Position numbers and translations under genes: made by a program. The notes under the pieces are model-generated. The model ran no database searches and was not told the DNA's origin. It saw nothing but the letters and a program-made list of their open reading frames with translations. Source: an uncultured Acetatifactor sp. (GTDB lineage Bacteria > Bacillota > Clostridia > Lachnospirales > Lachnospiraceae). Taken from it: 64,000 nt of DNA. Of the stretch, positions 1-9,131 are shown in pieces (positions within the stretch are counted from its first letter, which is position 1; every line of letters begins with the position of its first letter). The DNA is taken from NCBI GenBank assembly GCA_910584375.1, contig CAJUAH010000024.1, positions 1 through 64,000 on the forward strand, given 5' to 3'.

Positions 1-2
1 AA

Positions 3-56
3 AGCCGGAAGCTCAAGGGATTTTATCTGGTTTGGGATGTGGGAAGTTTGAGTTAA
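3..56 (+). CDS. Possible 3' end of an upstream gene (partial)
   Basis: The third frame is open from the left edge and encodes 17 residues ending at a TAA at 54-56. The fragment is too short to assign. It could be the tail of another gene of the restriction-modification locus, because the next open frame begins about 11 bases later and all following genes run in the same direction. The other two forward frames are equally short, so this is only a guess. Confidence 0.25.
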   Translation, partial: SRKLKGFYLVWDVGSLS

Positions 57-66
57 TAAGAGCCAT

Positions 67-396
67 TTGTTTGGTAAAAATTTTGCAGATATATATTCAA
101 GGGTGGCGATGCATCAGAATGGGAATATTAAGTTTGGAATGACCTATGTGATAGAGCGTCAAAAGAAAGAAGAATTTGAAGATGCAATCAAGCAGACTGC
201 ATATGATGTCATCATTGAAATTGTGTTTGACATCATAACAAACAAAAATGTAGTCACAAAATGTAAGTGTCGTTCGTCTTGTCATGGACAAAATTATGCT
301 GGAGAAATTAAATGGGAAGATAAAGATCCCATGGTATTTTTTTATGGGCACGACATTTTGTCAGATGAAAAATTGAAAATTGCTGGAGAGGAATAG
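67..396 (+). CDS. Small hypothetical protein upstream of type III mod
   Basis: This open frame of up to 109 aa ends five bases before the methyltransferase start. The first possible start is a TTG at 67 with a weak upstream purine stretch. An ATG at 109, preceded by AAGGG at a sensible distance, would give 95 aa. The protein is polar, with a KKEEFEDAI helix, a central stretch of hydrophobic beta character, and three cysteines (CKC and a later C). I do not recognise a family. Its position and tight spacing suggest it is co-transcribed with the restriction-modification genes, and it shares their AT-rich composition. It could also be a decayed piece of a larger gene, since it lacks an obvious domain. 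Confidence 0.45.
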   Translation: MFGKNFADIYSRVAMHQNGNIKFGMTYVIERQKKEEFEDAIKQTAYDVIIEIVFDIITNKNVVTKCKCRSSCHGQNYAGEIKWEDKDPMVFFYGHDILSDEKLKIAGEE

Positions 397-400
397 TACA

Positions 401-2278
401 ATGGAAAAATTAAAATTGGAGACAAAAAATGTTGCGAATGAAAATTTTGAATTGCTGAGCAAACTGTTTCCCAATGCATTAACAGAAACAATTATTGGAT
501 ATGATGAAGATGGAAAAGCAATTGTAGACAGGGCAATAGATGCAGACGTATTAAGACAGGAAATCGCCTGCACGGTAGTTGAGGGGAAAGAAGAAAGATA
601 TCAGTTTACTTGGCCGGATAAAAAGAAAGCAATATTGAACGCAAATGCACCTATCTCAGAAACGCTTAGACCTTGTAGGGAGGAGAGCGTTGATTTTGAC
701 AATACAGAAAACCTATATATTGAGGGGGACAATTTAGATGTATTGAAATTATTACAGGAAACATATCTAGGGAAAGTTAAAATGATTTATATTGATCCGC
801 CATATAATACAGGAAGTGACTTGATTTATGATGATGATTTTTCTGAAACGTATGACGATTACATAACGAACAGCAATCAACTTGATGCTGAGGGCAATAG
901 ATTATTCCAAAATACTGAAAGCAATGGAAGATTTCATACGGATTGGTTGAATATGATTTACCCTCGCATTAAACTCTCCAGAAACCTTTTAACAGAAGAT
1001 GGGGTTTTATTTATTTCTATAGGTGATGAAGAAGTAGATAATTTAAGAAAACTTTGTGATGAAATATATGGGCGAATAAATTTTGTAGGAGTTCTTTTAT
1101 GGAAGAAGAAAACAAATGGAAATAATATGGGTTATTTACCGGCAGTACATGACTATATATTGTGTTATGCTAAAAGCATATCGTCAATAAAGGATTTAGG
1201 ATTCCCAATTACACAAGAGTATATTAGTAAAACATTTTCTAATCCAGATAATGATGTGCGTGGGCCGTGGACTACAACGGATTTGTCAGCGAATCATAAG
1301 GGTCCATGTTATCCAATTACCAACCCTAAGACAGGCGAAATTCATTATCCACCTAAAGGCAGATACTGGGTATTTAATGAAAAAGAAGTAAAAAACAGAA
1401 TAATAGATGGTAGAATTATTTTTGGAAAAAATGGAAAGGGAAAACCTGTTCAAAAGGTATTTTTGTCGAATAGAAAGTTATCGAAAATTAAAGTAGATTC
1501 ATGGTGGGACGATAAGGGAATGAATGAGGATGCAACAGAAGAACTGACCACTATATTTGGCGCGGCGAAATTATTTACCCATCCTAAACCAACAAAATTA
1601 TTATATAATATACAAAAGTTATATCTGGAAAATGAAGATATAATTATTGATTTTTTCAGTGGTTCTGCGACAACTGCTAATGCAACAATGCTATTGAACG
1701 CAGAAGATACAGGTAAACGTCGATATATTATGGTTCAGCTACCTGAATTGACAGATACTAATTCCGAGGCCTACAAAGCAGGCTACCACAATATCTGTGA
1801 AATCGGAAAAGAGCGTATCCGCCGTGCAGGGAAGAAGATTCTTGAAGAAAATCCAGATGCCAAAGATCTGGATATAGGTTTCCGGGTCTTAAAATTAGAT
1901 TCAACCAATATGAAAGAGGTATATTACACACCGTCGGAAACCCAGCAGACGCTATTTGATCTCTATACCGATAATATTAAGCCGGACCGCACCCCGGAGG
2001 ATTTGCTTTTTCAGGTAATGCTTGACTTGGGCGTGCTGTTATCGAGTAAAATTGAGGAGACTGAGATCGCAGGCAAGAAAGTGTTCAACGTAGCTGACGG
2101 GTTTCTCATTGCCTGTTTTGATGACAGGATTACGGACGAGGTGGTAAAGGCGGTAGCGCAGAGAAAGCCTTATTATGCCGTATTTCGAGATAGCAGTATG
2201 GCGGATGACAGTGTTGCTACCAATTTTGAACAGATATTTGTGACTTATAGCCCGGAAACCATTAGGAAAGTATTATAG
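401..2278 (+). CDS. mod: Type III restriction-modification methyltransferase (Mod)
   Basis: This 625-aa DNA methyltransferase is the recognition and modification subunit of a type III restriction system. Mod transfers a methyl group from S-adenosylmethionine to an adenine in an asymmetric site and also guides the nuclease subunit. The catalytic motif DPPYNTG lies at residues 132-138. The SAM-binding FxGxG-type motif appears later as FFSGSAT near residue 417. DPPY before FxG is the beta-class order usual for Mod. The segment between them should hold the target-recognition domain. I chose the ATG at 401 over an upstream TTG because GGAGAGG sits at 385-391. The middle of the gene is clearly more AT-rich than its last 500 bases, suggesting a mosaic. 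The partner res gene follows after one accessory gene. Confidence 0.93.
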   Translation: MEKLKLETKNVANENFELLSKLFPNALTETIIGYDEDGKAIVDRAIDADVLRQEIACTVVEGKEERYQFTWPDKKKAILNANAPISETLRPCREESVDFDNTENLYIEGDNLDVLKLLQETYLGKVKMIYIDPPYNTGSDLIYDDDFSETYDDYITNSNQLDAEGNRLFQNTESNGRFHTDWLNMIYPRIKLSRNLLTEDGVLFISIGDEEVDNLRKLCDEIYGRINFVGVLLWKKKTNGNNMGYLPAVHDYILCYAKSISSIKDLGFPITQEYISKTFSNPDNDVRGPWTTTDLSANHKGPCYPITNPKTGEIHYPPKGRYWVFNEKEVKNRIIDGRIIFGKNGKGKPVQKVFLSNRKLSKIKVDSWWDDKGMNEDATEELTTIFGAAKLFTHPKPTKLLYNIQKLYLENEDIIIDFFSGSATTANATMLLNAEDTGKRRYIMVQLPELTDTNSEAYKAGYHNICEIGKERIRRAGKKILEENPDAKDLDIGFRVLKLDSTNMKEVYYTPSETQQTLFDLYTDNIKPDRTPEDLLFQVMLDLGVLLSSKIEETEIAGKKVFNVADGFLIACFDDRITDEVVKAVAQRKPYYAVFRDSSMADDSVATNFEQIFVTYSPETIRKVL

Positions 2279-2303
2279 TGGATGTAAATGAGGATCAGAC
2301 TGT

Positions 2304-3809
2304 ATGAGACAATTATTTGATATTGCCCAATTTGATTCATACATGGAGGATAATCGACGGGAGGTTAAGAGGGCCAGAGGGGGACTTCCTGTTTCGCTTT
2401 GGGACACCTATTCCTCTTTTGCCAATTGTTACGGCGGGGTAATTATTTTAGGCGTGAAGGAGAATGAGGATAAAAGCTGGAGAACCACAGGGCTAAAAAG
2501 TACCGATCGGGAGAAACTTCTGAAAGAGTTCTGGGATACAATCAATAATCGCAAAAAGGTGAGCATCAATCTTCTGTCTGACAGTGACGTGGAAGTATAT
2601 GAAGTGGGAGAGGACATTATCGTCGTGATTTATGTGCCCATGGCAAAACGGGAACAAAGGCCTGTGTATATAAATGATGATATGTTTGGAGGTACTTTTC
2701 GGAGAAATCATGAGGGAGACTACCACTGTACCAGGGGTCAGGTAAAAACGATGCTGCGAGACCAGACAGATGACACAGTGGACATGGATGTGCTGGATCA
2801 TGTCTCGTTAGAAGAGCTGAATCAGGAGACGGTTCGGGGATATCGCAATCGGCACAGGACGTTAAAGGCGGGGCATCCTTTTGAGAGGCTTAGCGACGCG
2901 GAGTATCTTCGGTGCATAGGCGCGGCGGCAATTTCCCATGTGGACAGGCAACTGCATCCGACGGCGGGCGGTCTGCTGATGTTTGGCGAGGAATATAATA
3001 TTGTGCGCCATTTCCCTGATTATTTTCTGGATTATCGGGAGATGCTGGATCCGTCCATTCGTTGGACAGACCGCTTACAGTCGAGTTCAGGGGAGTGGTC
3101 GGGCAATGTGTGCGACTTTTATTTTCGGGTATATAACAAGATTACGAAAGATGTGAAAGTGCCTTTTAAAATGGAGGGCGGCGACAGGATTGATGATACT
3201 CCTGTGCATAAGGCGTTGCGGGAGGCACTTGCCAACTGTCTGATTAATACGGATTATTATGGGGCTTGTGGTGTAGTCATCCGTAAAGAAGTAGATAAGC
3301 TAATCCCGGAAAATCCGGGATATATAAGGACTGGGAAAACTCAGATGCGGATGGGAGGCCGTTCCGATCCTCGAAATAAAGCCCTGATGAAGATGTTTAA
3401 TCTGATTAACATCGGTGAGCGGGCCGGGAGCGGAGTGCCCAATATTTTCAATGTATGGGAAGATGAGGGGTGGATGCCGCCGATTATTGAGGAGCAGTTC
3501 GATCCGGATCGGACGGTTTTGACGCTCTTATTCAAAGAAAAAAGTGCCGAAAAAAAAGTGCCGAAAAAAAGTGCCGAAAAAAAAGTGCCGAAAAAAAGTG
3601 CCGAAAAAAAGATCATGCCCAATACAGGACAACAATATGAAATGATCCTGGCTTTTATGGAGAAAAACAGGTGGTATAAGGCAAAAGAGATAGAAGAATT
3701 ACTCGGCGTAAAAGAGAGAAGAGTCAGGGGATTGCTGCGGGAGTTGTTGGCGATGGGCCTGATTGTCGAGGACGGGATCACAAAAGGGAAAAAGTATCGT
3801 AAGTTATAG
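2304..3809 (+). CDS. AlbA_2/HATPase-type DNA-binding protein with 9-residue Lys/Glu repeat
   Basis: This 501-aa protein belongs to the family often called ATP-dependent DNA helicase RecG-related or transcriptional regulator with AlbA_2 (Schlafen-like) domain. The N-terminal ~150 residues fit an AlbA_2 fold (FANCYGGVIILGVKE). The region around residues 290-385 resembles HATPase_c_4 (EALANCLINTDYYG, later GERAGSGVPNI). The last ~60 residues look like a winged helix (MILAFMEKNRWYKAKEIEELLGV). Between them lies a low-complexity repeat, SAEKKVPKK, encoded by A-tracts at 3536-3610. It sits between mod and res, 25 bases after the mod stop and 26 before the res start, so it belongs to the operon. Homologues are seen in type III loci, but their role is unsettled. 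It may regulate expression or modulate restriction. The A-tracts make it a candidate for slippage. Confidence 0.8.
   Translation: MRQLFDIAQFDSYMEDNRREVKRARGGLPVSLWDTYSSFANCYGGVIILGVKENEDKSWRTTGLKSTDREKLLKEFWDTINNRKKVSINLLSDSDVEVYEVGEDIIVVIYVPMAKREQRPVYINDDMFGGTFRRNHEGDYHCTRGQVKTMLRDQTDDTVDMDVLDHVSLEELNQETVRGYRNRHRTLKAGHPFERLSDAEYLRCIGAAAISHVDRQLHPTAGGLLMFGEEYNIVRHFPDYFLDYREMLDPSIRWTDRLQSSSGEWSGNVCDFYFRVYNKITKDVKVPFKMEGGDRIDDTPVHKALREALANCLINTDYYGACGVVIRKEVDKLIPENPGYIRTGKTQMRMGGRSDPRNKALMKMFNLINIGERAGSGVPNIFNVWEDEGWMPPIIEEQFDPDRTVLTLLFKEKSAEKKVPKKSAEKKVPKKSAEKKIMPNTGQQYEMILAFMEKNRWYKAKEIEELLGVKERRVRGLLRELLAMGLIVEDGITKGKKYRKL
3536..3610 (+). repeat. Tandem 13/14-bp A-tract repeat inside the accessory gene
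   Basis: Five consecutive units of GTGCCG followed by 7 or 8 adenines occur here, with tract lengths 8, 7, 8, 7, 7. Alternating 14- and 13-bp units give a 27-bp period, which is in frame and encodes SAEKKVPKK. Each A-tract is long enough to slip during replication. Loss or gain of one A would shift the frame and remove the C-terminal winged helix. Confidence 0.95.
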
Positions 3810-3835
3810 GGTAATGCGGAAAGGAAAACGGTCGG

Positions 3836-6800
3836 ATGAAGTTCAATTTTAAAATACAACAGTATCAGACAGACGCAGTGGACAGTGTCGTCAATATATT
3901 TCGCGGACAGCCGTATCAAAGCACTGTCAGCTACAGGCGTGATATAGGGAATGTACGCAATGTTAAGCAGTATTCTCAGATGTCTTTTACGGAAAATGGC
4001 ACACAGGCGGAACTGAATCTGACGGATGATTTTGACGAGACAGGATTTATGAACAGGGCCATTGCGCTGACAAAGGAAAGTCTGTTGGCCAATATCAGGG
4101 AGGTGCAGCAAAACAATAATCTGATGCTCTCGGATTCCTTAGTGCGCAATCTGGGGGAGTGTTCCCTTGATGTGGAGATGGAGACCGGCACGGGAAAAAC
4201 ATATGTATATATCAAAACCATGTATGAACTGAACAGGCATTATGGCTGGTCAAAGTTTATCGTGGTGGTTCCCTCTATCGCGATCAGGGAGGGTGTAAAG
4301 AAGTCCTTTGAGATTACGCAGGATCATTTTATGGAGCAATATGGGAAGAAAGTTAGATTTTTTGTATATAACAGCAGTAATCTGAATCAGTTGGACTCTT
4401 TTTCAAGCGATGCGGGAATCAATGTCATGATTATAAATATGCAGGCATTTAACACTTCCATGAAAGAGGGCGGCAGGAGCAAGGAGTCCCGCATTATCTA
4501 CGATAAGAGGGATGAATTCAGCAGCAGGCGGCCCATAGACGTGATCCAGGCGAATCATCCCATTATTATTCTGGACGAGCCCCAGAAGATGGGAGGAAAG
4601 GCAACACAAAAGGCTCTCAGGAATTTTAATCCCCTGTTCTGCATTAATTTCTCCGCCACCCACAAGGAGCATCACAATCTGGTGTATGCGTTGGACGCAG
4701 TAGATGCGTATAATCAGCATTTAGTGAAAAAAATCGAGGTAAAGGGGTTTCAGGTAAAGAATTTTCGCGGGACAGACAGATATCTGTATCTGGATGAAAT
4801 CATTCTCTCGCCAAAGTACCCGCCGAGGGCAAGAATGGAGTTTGAAGTTTCCTACAACAATTCCATTAATAGAGAGTCTAAACTTTTATCTGTGGACGAT
4901 AACTTATATGAGCTTTCCAAGAAAATGGAGCAGTATAAGGGATATCGTATTTCGGAAATAGATCCTGTTTCAGGCACAGTTACCTTTACCAACGGTGAAA
5001 TGATTCATAAGGGAGACGTGGTAGGAGATGTGTCTGAAAAAGATATGAGGAGAATCCAAATCCGGGAAACGATTAAATCCCATCTGGAGAAAGAGGAGGA
5101 ACTTTTTAACCGGGGAATAAAAACCTTGTCCCTGTTTTTTATTGACGAAGTAGCTAAATATCGTCAGTACGGTGAAGAGGGAGAAGAACTGCTCGGCGAA
5201 TACGGAGTAATGTTTGAACAGGAATACCGGGATGTGGTGAATGACTATATCACCCTGTTGGATACGCCGTATCAGCATTATTTGCAGGGGATTGAGGCAG
5301 AGAGCACTCACAGAGGATACTTCAGCATCGATAAGAAAGGGCATGTGATAAACAGCGACATCAAAAGAGGTGCGGATTTCTCGGATGATATCTCAGCATA
5401 TGATCTGATCTTAAAGAACAAGGAGCGTCTGCTTAGTTTTGAGGAACCTACCAGATTTATCTTTTCTCATTCCGCTCTGCGGGAGGGCTGGGATAATCCC
5501 AATGTCTTCCAAATTTGTACGTTGAAACACAGTGACAGTACCACAATGAAGAGGCAGGAAGTGGGGCGGGGACTGCGGCTTTGTGTGGATCAGGCGGGGT
5601 TTCGCATGGACGAGCAGAGCCTGGGCAAAAGTCTGGTTCATAAGGTGAACCGTTTAACTGTAATAGCCAGCGAAAGCTATCAGAATTTTGTCGCGGAGCT
5701 GCAAAAACAGATTGTAAGCGCACTGCACGAAAGGCCGCGGCGGGCCTCTGTGGATTATTTTATCGACAAAACGGTGTTTGTGGAATCCGTGCCGACCAAA
5801 CTGACAAGTCAGCAGGCGGCATTGATTTATCAGTATCTGGTCAAAAATAATTATCTTTCGGATGACGGAGAGGATCAGATTACAGAACAGTATCATATCG
5901 ACTTGGAGAATAATCATCTTGCTGCGTTGCCGGAAAGACTTTTGACTTACACAGATGGAATCCATAAACTGATACAGAGTGTCTTTAATGAGAAAGCGCT
6001 GGATGACATGATCGGTAACGGTAATGAGACTAAAGTTCCCAGCAATGAATTGAACGAGAATTTCTACAAAAAGGAGTTTCAGACGCTTTGGGGTTATATT
6101 AACCACAGGTATGCCTACACCGTATCTTTTGACAGCCAGGAACTGATTGATAAGTCAATTGCGGCCATAGACAAGGAGTTATTTGTTTCTGAACTGCAAT
6201 ATACTACGTCCTTTTCCGAGCAAAGGGACAGGATGACAGCGGATGAGATCAAGGCGGGAGGTTCTTTTAAGGCCGCAAAATCCAGAACTACCACATTGAA
6301 ACACTTTGAGACAAGCCAGGTCAGGTATGACTTGGTAGGTAAGGTGGCTGAGAAAACGGTACTGACCAGGAGAACGGTTGCAGCCATATTAAAGGGCATT
6401 CATAAGTACAAATTTGATATGTATAAAAGCAATCCGGAAGAATTTATTACAAAGGTGATCCGGCTGATAAGAGAGCAAAAAGCCAATATGATTGTGGAAC
6501 ATATCTCTTACGATCAATTGGAAGGCTCCTATGAGAGCAGTATTTTTACTGCCGAGAAACATGCGGCGATTGACAGGGCTTATAGGGCTGAGAAACATAT
6601 TCAGGATTATGTATTTACGGATGGCATTGCGGAAAAGAGCAGGGAGAGGGTATTTGCGGAAGATTTGGACAGTGCGGAAGAGGTATGTGTGTATGCCAAG
6701 CTGCCAAGGGGATTCTCCATACCTACCCCGGTTGGAAATTACAGCCCCGACTGGGCGATTGCGTTTCATCAGGGAACGGTTAAGCATATTTTCTTCATTG

Positions 6801-6982
6801 CGGAGACCAAGGGAACTATGGAGACGCTGGAACTGCGCCCGATAGAGAAAGCGAAAATTTCCTGTGCCAGAAAACTGTTTAATGAGATCTCTACGGAAAA
6901 TGTGGTGTATCATGATGTGGACAGCTACCAGAGTTTGCTGAATCTTATGCCTGCGATTGAGAAGAAAGTGTGTGGGGCCTGA
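3836..6982 (+). CDS. res: Type III restriction endonuclease subunit (Res)
   Basis: This 1048-aa superfamily 2 helicase-nuclease is the cleavage subunit of the type III system. It hydrolyses ATP to move along DNA from a recognised site and cuts when two complexes meet. Walker A is ETGTGKT at residues 116-122. The DEAD-like box is DEPQ at 247-250, followed by the SAT motif (INFSATHK). Motif VI is QEVGRGLRL near 573-580. The C-terminal nuclease shows a PD-(D/E)XK signature: P971-D972, then E990-T-K992. Length and order are typical for Res. The ATG at 3836 follows an AAAGG stretch. All catalytic motifs look intact, so the locus is probably functional. It lies downstream of mod and the accessory gene in one operon. 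Confidence 0.94.
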   Translation: MKFNFKIQQYQTDAVDSVVNIFRGQPYQSTVSYRRDIGNVRNVKQYSQMSFTENGTQAELNLTDDFDETGFMNRAIALTKESLLANIREVQQNNNLMLSDSLVRNLGECSLDVEMETGTGKTYVYIKTMYELNRHYGWSKFIVVVPSIAIREGVKKSFEITQDHFMEQYGKKVRFFVYNSSNLNQLDSFSSDAGINVMIINMQAFNTSMKEGGRSKESRIIYDKRDEFSSRRPIDVIQANHPIIILDEPQKMGGKATQKALRNFNPLFCINFSATHKEHHNLVYALDAVDAYNQHLVKKIEVKGFQVKNFRGTDRYLYLDEIILSPKYPPRARMEFEVSYNNSINRESKLLSVDDNLYELSKKMEQYKGYRISEIDPVSGTVTFTNGEMIHKGDVVGDVSEKDMRRIQIRETIKSHLEKEEELFNRGIKTLSLFFIDEVAKYRQYGEEGEELLGEYGVMFEQEYRDVVNDYITLLDTPYQHYLQGIEAESTHRGYFSIDKKGHVINSDIKRGADFSDDISAYDLILKNKERLLSFEEPTRFIFSHSALREGWDNPNVFQICTLKHSDSTTMKRQEVGRGLRLCVDQAGFRMDEQSLGKSLVHKVNRLTVIASESYQNFVAELQKQIVSALHERPRRASVDYFIDKTVFVESVPTKLTSQQAALIYQYLVKNNYLSDDGEDQITEQYHIDLENNHLAALPERLLTYTDGIHKLIQSVFNEKALDDMIGNGNETKVPSNELNENFYKKEFQTLWGYINHRYAYTVSFDSQELIDKSIAAIDKELFVSELQYTTSFSEQRDRMTADEIKAGGSFKAAKSRTTTLKHFETSQVRYDLVGKVAEKTVLTRRTVAAILKGIHKYKFDMYKSNPEEFITKVIRLIREQKANMIVEHISYDQLEGSYESSIFTAEKHAAIDRAYRAEKHIQDYVFTDGIAEKSRERVFAEDLDSAEEVCVYAKLPRGFSIPTPVGNYSPDWAIAFHQGTVKHIFFIAETKGTMETLELRPIEKAKISCARKLFNEISTENVVYHDVDSYQSLLNLMPAIEKKVCGA

Positions 6983-7078
6983 ATGAAGTTTGGGCTGCGG
7001 AGTTCCCCGTTCCGGTCAAAAAGCAGACAAAGAGAGTTGGGCTTTACCCGGCCAGGGGGCACAGGGCTGTGACGTACA

Positions 7079-7189
7079 GTGGCCAGAAGACATTACCGCT
7101 TTACCGGACAGGTGCAGAGTGTGGGTTTTCGTTATCGGGCCCGGTACGCTGCTGGCGGCATATGCGTTAAAATGGTTTTATTTCGTTAA
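7079..7189 (+). pseudogene. Truncated acylphosphatase remnant
   Basis: A short frame from GTG 7079 encodes RRHYRFTGQVQSVGFRYRA and then loses similarity before a TAA at 7187-7189. The stretch matches the acylphosphatase signature G-x-VQGVGFR, with the second Gly replaced by Ser. Real acylphosphatases are about 90 residues, and here only about 25 recognisable residues remain. The same frame continues upstream to ATG 6982, interrupted by a TGA at 7070-7072. The breakpoint lies close to a tandem 19-bp repeat. I infer a gene fragment left behind when DNA was gained or lost next to the restriction locus. Confidence 0.6.
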
Positions 7190-7203
7190 AACGGTTTCAT
7201 TTC
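7166..7203 (+). repeat. 19-bp tandem direct repeat
   Basis: Two adjacent 19-bp units (7166-7184 and 7185-7203) beginning GTTAAAA and ending ATTTC differ at only two positions. They lie at the broken end of the acylphosphatase remnant and just upstream of the next promoter. They may mark a replication-slippage scar or a junction. Confidence 0.8.
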
Positions 7204-7208
7204 GCCCG

Positions 7209-7237
7209 TTGAACTGAAGGCGCCGATAAGGTATAAT
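7209..7237 (+). promoter_or_regulatory. Sigma-A promoter for the AAA-ATPase/nuclease gene
   Basis: A -35 TTGAAC (7209-7214) and a perfect -10 TATAAT (7232-7237) are separated by 17 bp. This would start transcription about 100 bases before the ATG at 7342. With the acylphosphatase remnant and the 19-bp repeat, it accounts for the 359-base stretch 6983-7341, where I see no intact gene. Confidence 0.75.
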
Positions 7238-7341
7238 AAGTAAAATGTTCCGCATTTTGCTTTACTGGTTGAGATGTTCGCCGGAGCGCACAAAAGAGAA
7301 AAACAGCGGAGTCAGGAATATGATTTGAAAGGGGATCGCAT

Positions 7342-9045
7342 ATGCATATGGGAAAAACCGTAAAATTGCCCATCGGTATTGAGAATTTTGAAGAGATCCG
7401 CACAGAAGGGTTTTACTATGTGGATAAGACCGGACTGATCAAAGAACTGCTGGACAACTGGGGAAAGGTCAACCTTTTCACCCGTCCCAGACGGTTCGGC
7501 AAGTCTCTGAATATGAGTATGCTGAAATATTTCTTTGCGTATGGGTGCGAAAGTTCTCTCTTTGACGGGCTTGCAATCAGCAAAGAGAAAAAGTACTGCG
7601 ACGCTTATATGGGAAAATTCCCTGTGATCTCCATCACCTTAAAAGGTGCAAGCGCCGGAAATTACGAGACCGCGCGGGGAATGCTGTGCTCTGTTATCGG
7701 GAACGAGGCAAAGCGGTTTCACTTTCTGTTATCGGATGAGCGGTTGCAGGACGCAGATAAACAGCAGTACCGGGCCCTGCTCAATATCAGCCCGGACGGA
7801 CGCTTTATTATGTCGGATGAGGTTCTGGCGGATTCCCTGCGGGTTCTCTGTGAACTTTTGTATAAACATTACGGTCAAAAGCCGGTTTTGCTGATCGACG
7901 AGTATGATGTGCCTTTGGACAAGGCCCAGCATTACGGTTACTATGACGAGATGGTCACATTGATACGCAGCTTGTTCGCACAGGCACTGAAGACCAATGA
8001 CTGTCTGCAATTTGCGGTATTGACAGGGTGTTTGCGGATCGATAAGGAGAGCATCTTCACGGGGCTTAACAATCTGAGCGTATTTTCCATTACAAACGTC
8101 CGTTTTGACGAGCATTTCGGATTTACAGACGGGGAAGTCAAGGCCATGTTGGATTACTATGGGCTTGGCGATAAGTTTGATACGGTCAAAGCCTGGTATG
8201 ACGGGTACCGTTTCGGAGATGCGGACGTCTACTGTCCGTGGGACGTCATCAATTACTGCGCGGAGCTGCGCGCAGACCCGGAGGCTTTTCCCATGGCCTA
8301 CTGGATCAATACCAGCGGCAACGATATCGTCCGCAGTTTTATAGACCGGGCTACTTCCCAGACCCGGCAGGAGATCGAGCAGTTGGTCAACGGGGAGAGC
8401 GTTGTCCACAGTGTCCGCCAGGAACTGACCTATCGGGAACTGTATGACAGCATTGACAATCTGTGGAGCGTGCTTTTCACCACTGGCTATCTGACCCAGA
8501 GGGGAAAGATCGATGCGACCACCTATCGGCTGGCCATTCCTAATCTGGAGGTCCGGCAGATTTTTGCCGAGCAGATCCGGGAGTGGTTCCAGGTGGAGGC
8601 GCGCCGGGACGTTTCCACATTGGACGCTTTCTGCGACGCCTTTCTAAAGGGGGATGCCCAGACGGCGGAAGAGAAGTTCAGCGCCTATCTGCGCAGGACC
8701 ATCAGCATCCGGGACACGGGAGCGCGCAGGGGGCTGAGAGAGAATTTCTACCACGGCGTTCTGCTGGGGCTGCTGCGGCACCGGGAAGACTGGATCCTGC
8801 ACTCCAACGCGGAATCCGGGGACGGATACAGCGACATATTGGCAGAGGATGAAGAGGCGGGCATCGGCATTGTGATCGAGATCAAATACCGGGAGGACGG
8901 CAATCTGGAGGAGGGCTGCCGGGAGGCGCTTGGGCAGATAGAAAACCGGGATTACGCGGCCCGGCTGGAGGAGGACGGGATCGATACCGTCATAAAATAC
9001 GGGATTGCCTGTAACCGTAAAAAGTGTAAAGTGATGAAAGGGTAA
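7342..9045 (+). CDS. AAA-ATPase-like protein with C-terminal PD-(D/E)XK nuclease domain
   Basis: This 567-aa protein joins an AAA-ATPase_like domain (PF09820 type) to a C-terminal PD-(D/E)XK nuclease-like domain (PF08011 type). The opening LPIGIENFEEIRTEG, then YVDKTGLI, and the phosphate-binding RPRRFGKSLNM near residue 48 are hallmarks. A Walker-B-like LLIDEYDVPL lies near residue 185. The C-terminal domain carries GYSDILAED followed by VIEIKY, consistent with D...E-x-K. Such genes are multicopy in gut Firmicutes and Bacteroidetes. Their function is not established, and both mobile-element and defence roles have been suggested. It has its own promoter and a good AAAGGGG site before ATG 7342 (ATG 7348 is the alternative). 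A 568-aa paralogue lies at 49915-51621. Confidence 0.88.
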   Translation: MHMGKTVKLPIGIENFEEIRTEGFYYVDKTGLIKELLDNWGKVNLFTRPRRFGKSLNMSMLKYFFAYGCESSLFDGLAISKEKKYCDAYMGKFPVISITLKGASAGNYETARGMLCSVIGNEAKRFHFLLSDERLQDADKQQYRALLNISPDGRFIMSDEVLADSLRVLCELLYKHYGQKPVLLIDEYDVPLDKAQHYGYYDEMVTLIRSLFAQALKTNDCLQFAVLTGCLRIDKESIFTGLNNLSVFSITNVRFDEHFGFTDGEVKAMLDYYGLGDKFDTVKAWYDGYRFGDADVYCPWDVINYCAELRADPEAFPMAYWINTSGNDIVRSFIDRATSQTRQEIEQLVNGESVVHSVRQELTYRELYDSIDNLWSVLFTTGYLTQRGKIDATTYRLAIPNLEVRQIFAEQIREWFQVEARRDVSTLDAFCDAFLKGDAQTAEEKFSAYLRRTISIRDTGARRGLRENFYHGVLLGLLRHREDWILHSNAESGDGYSDILAEDEEAGIGIVIEIKYREDGNLEEGCREALGQIENRDYAARLEEDGIDTVIKYGIACNRKKCKVMKG

Positions 9046-9131
9046 AATGGCCGGGAGGGGACGATCGGAAGAAAGACTGAAAAGGCAACAGGAAAAGTGA
9101 TGGGAAAGGTGATAGGACCGACAAGAAAAAC

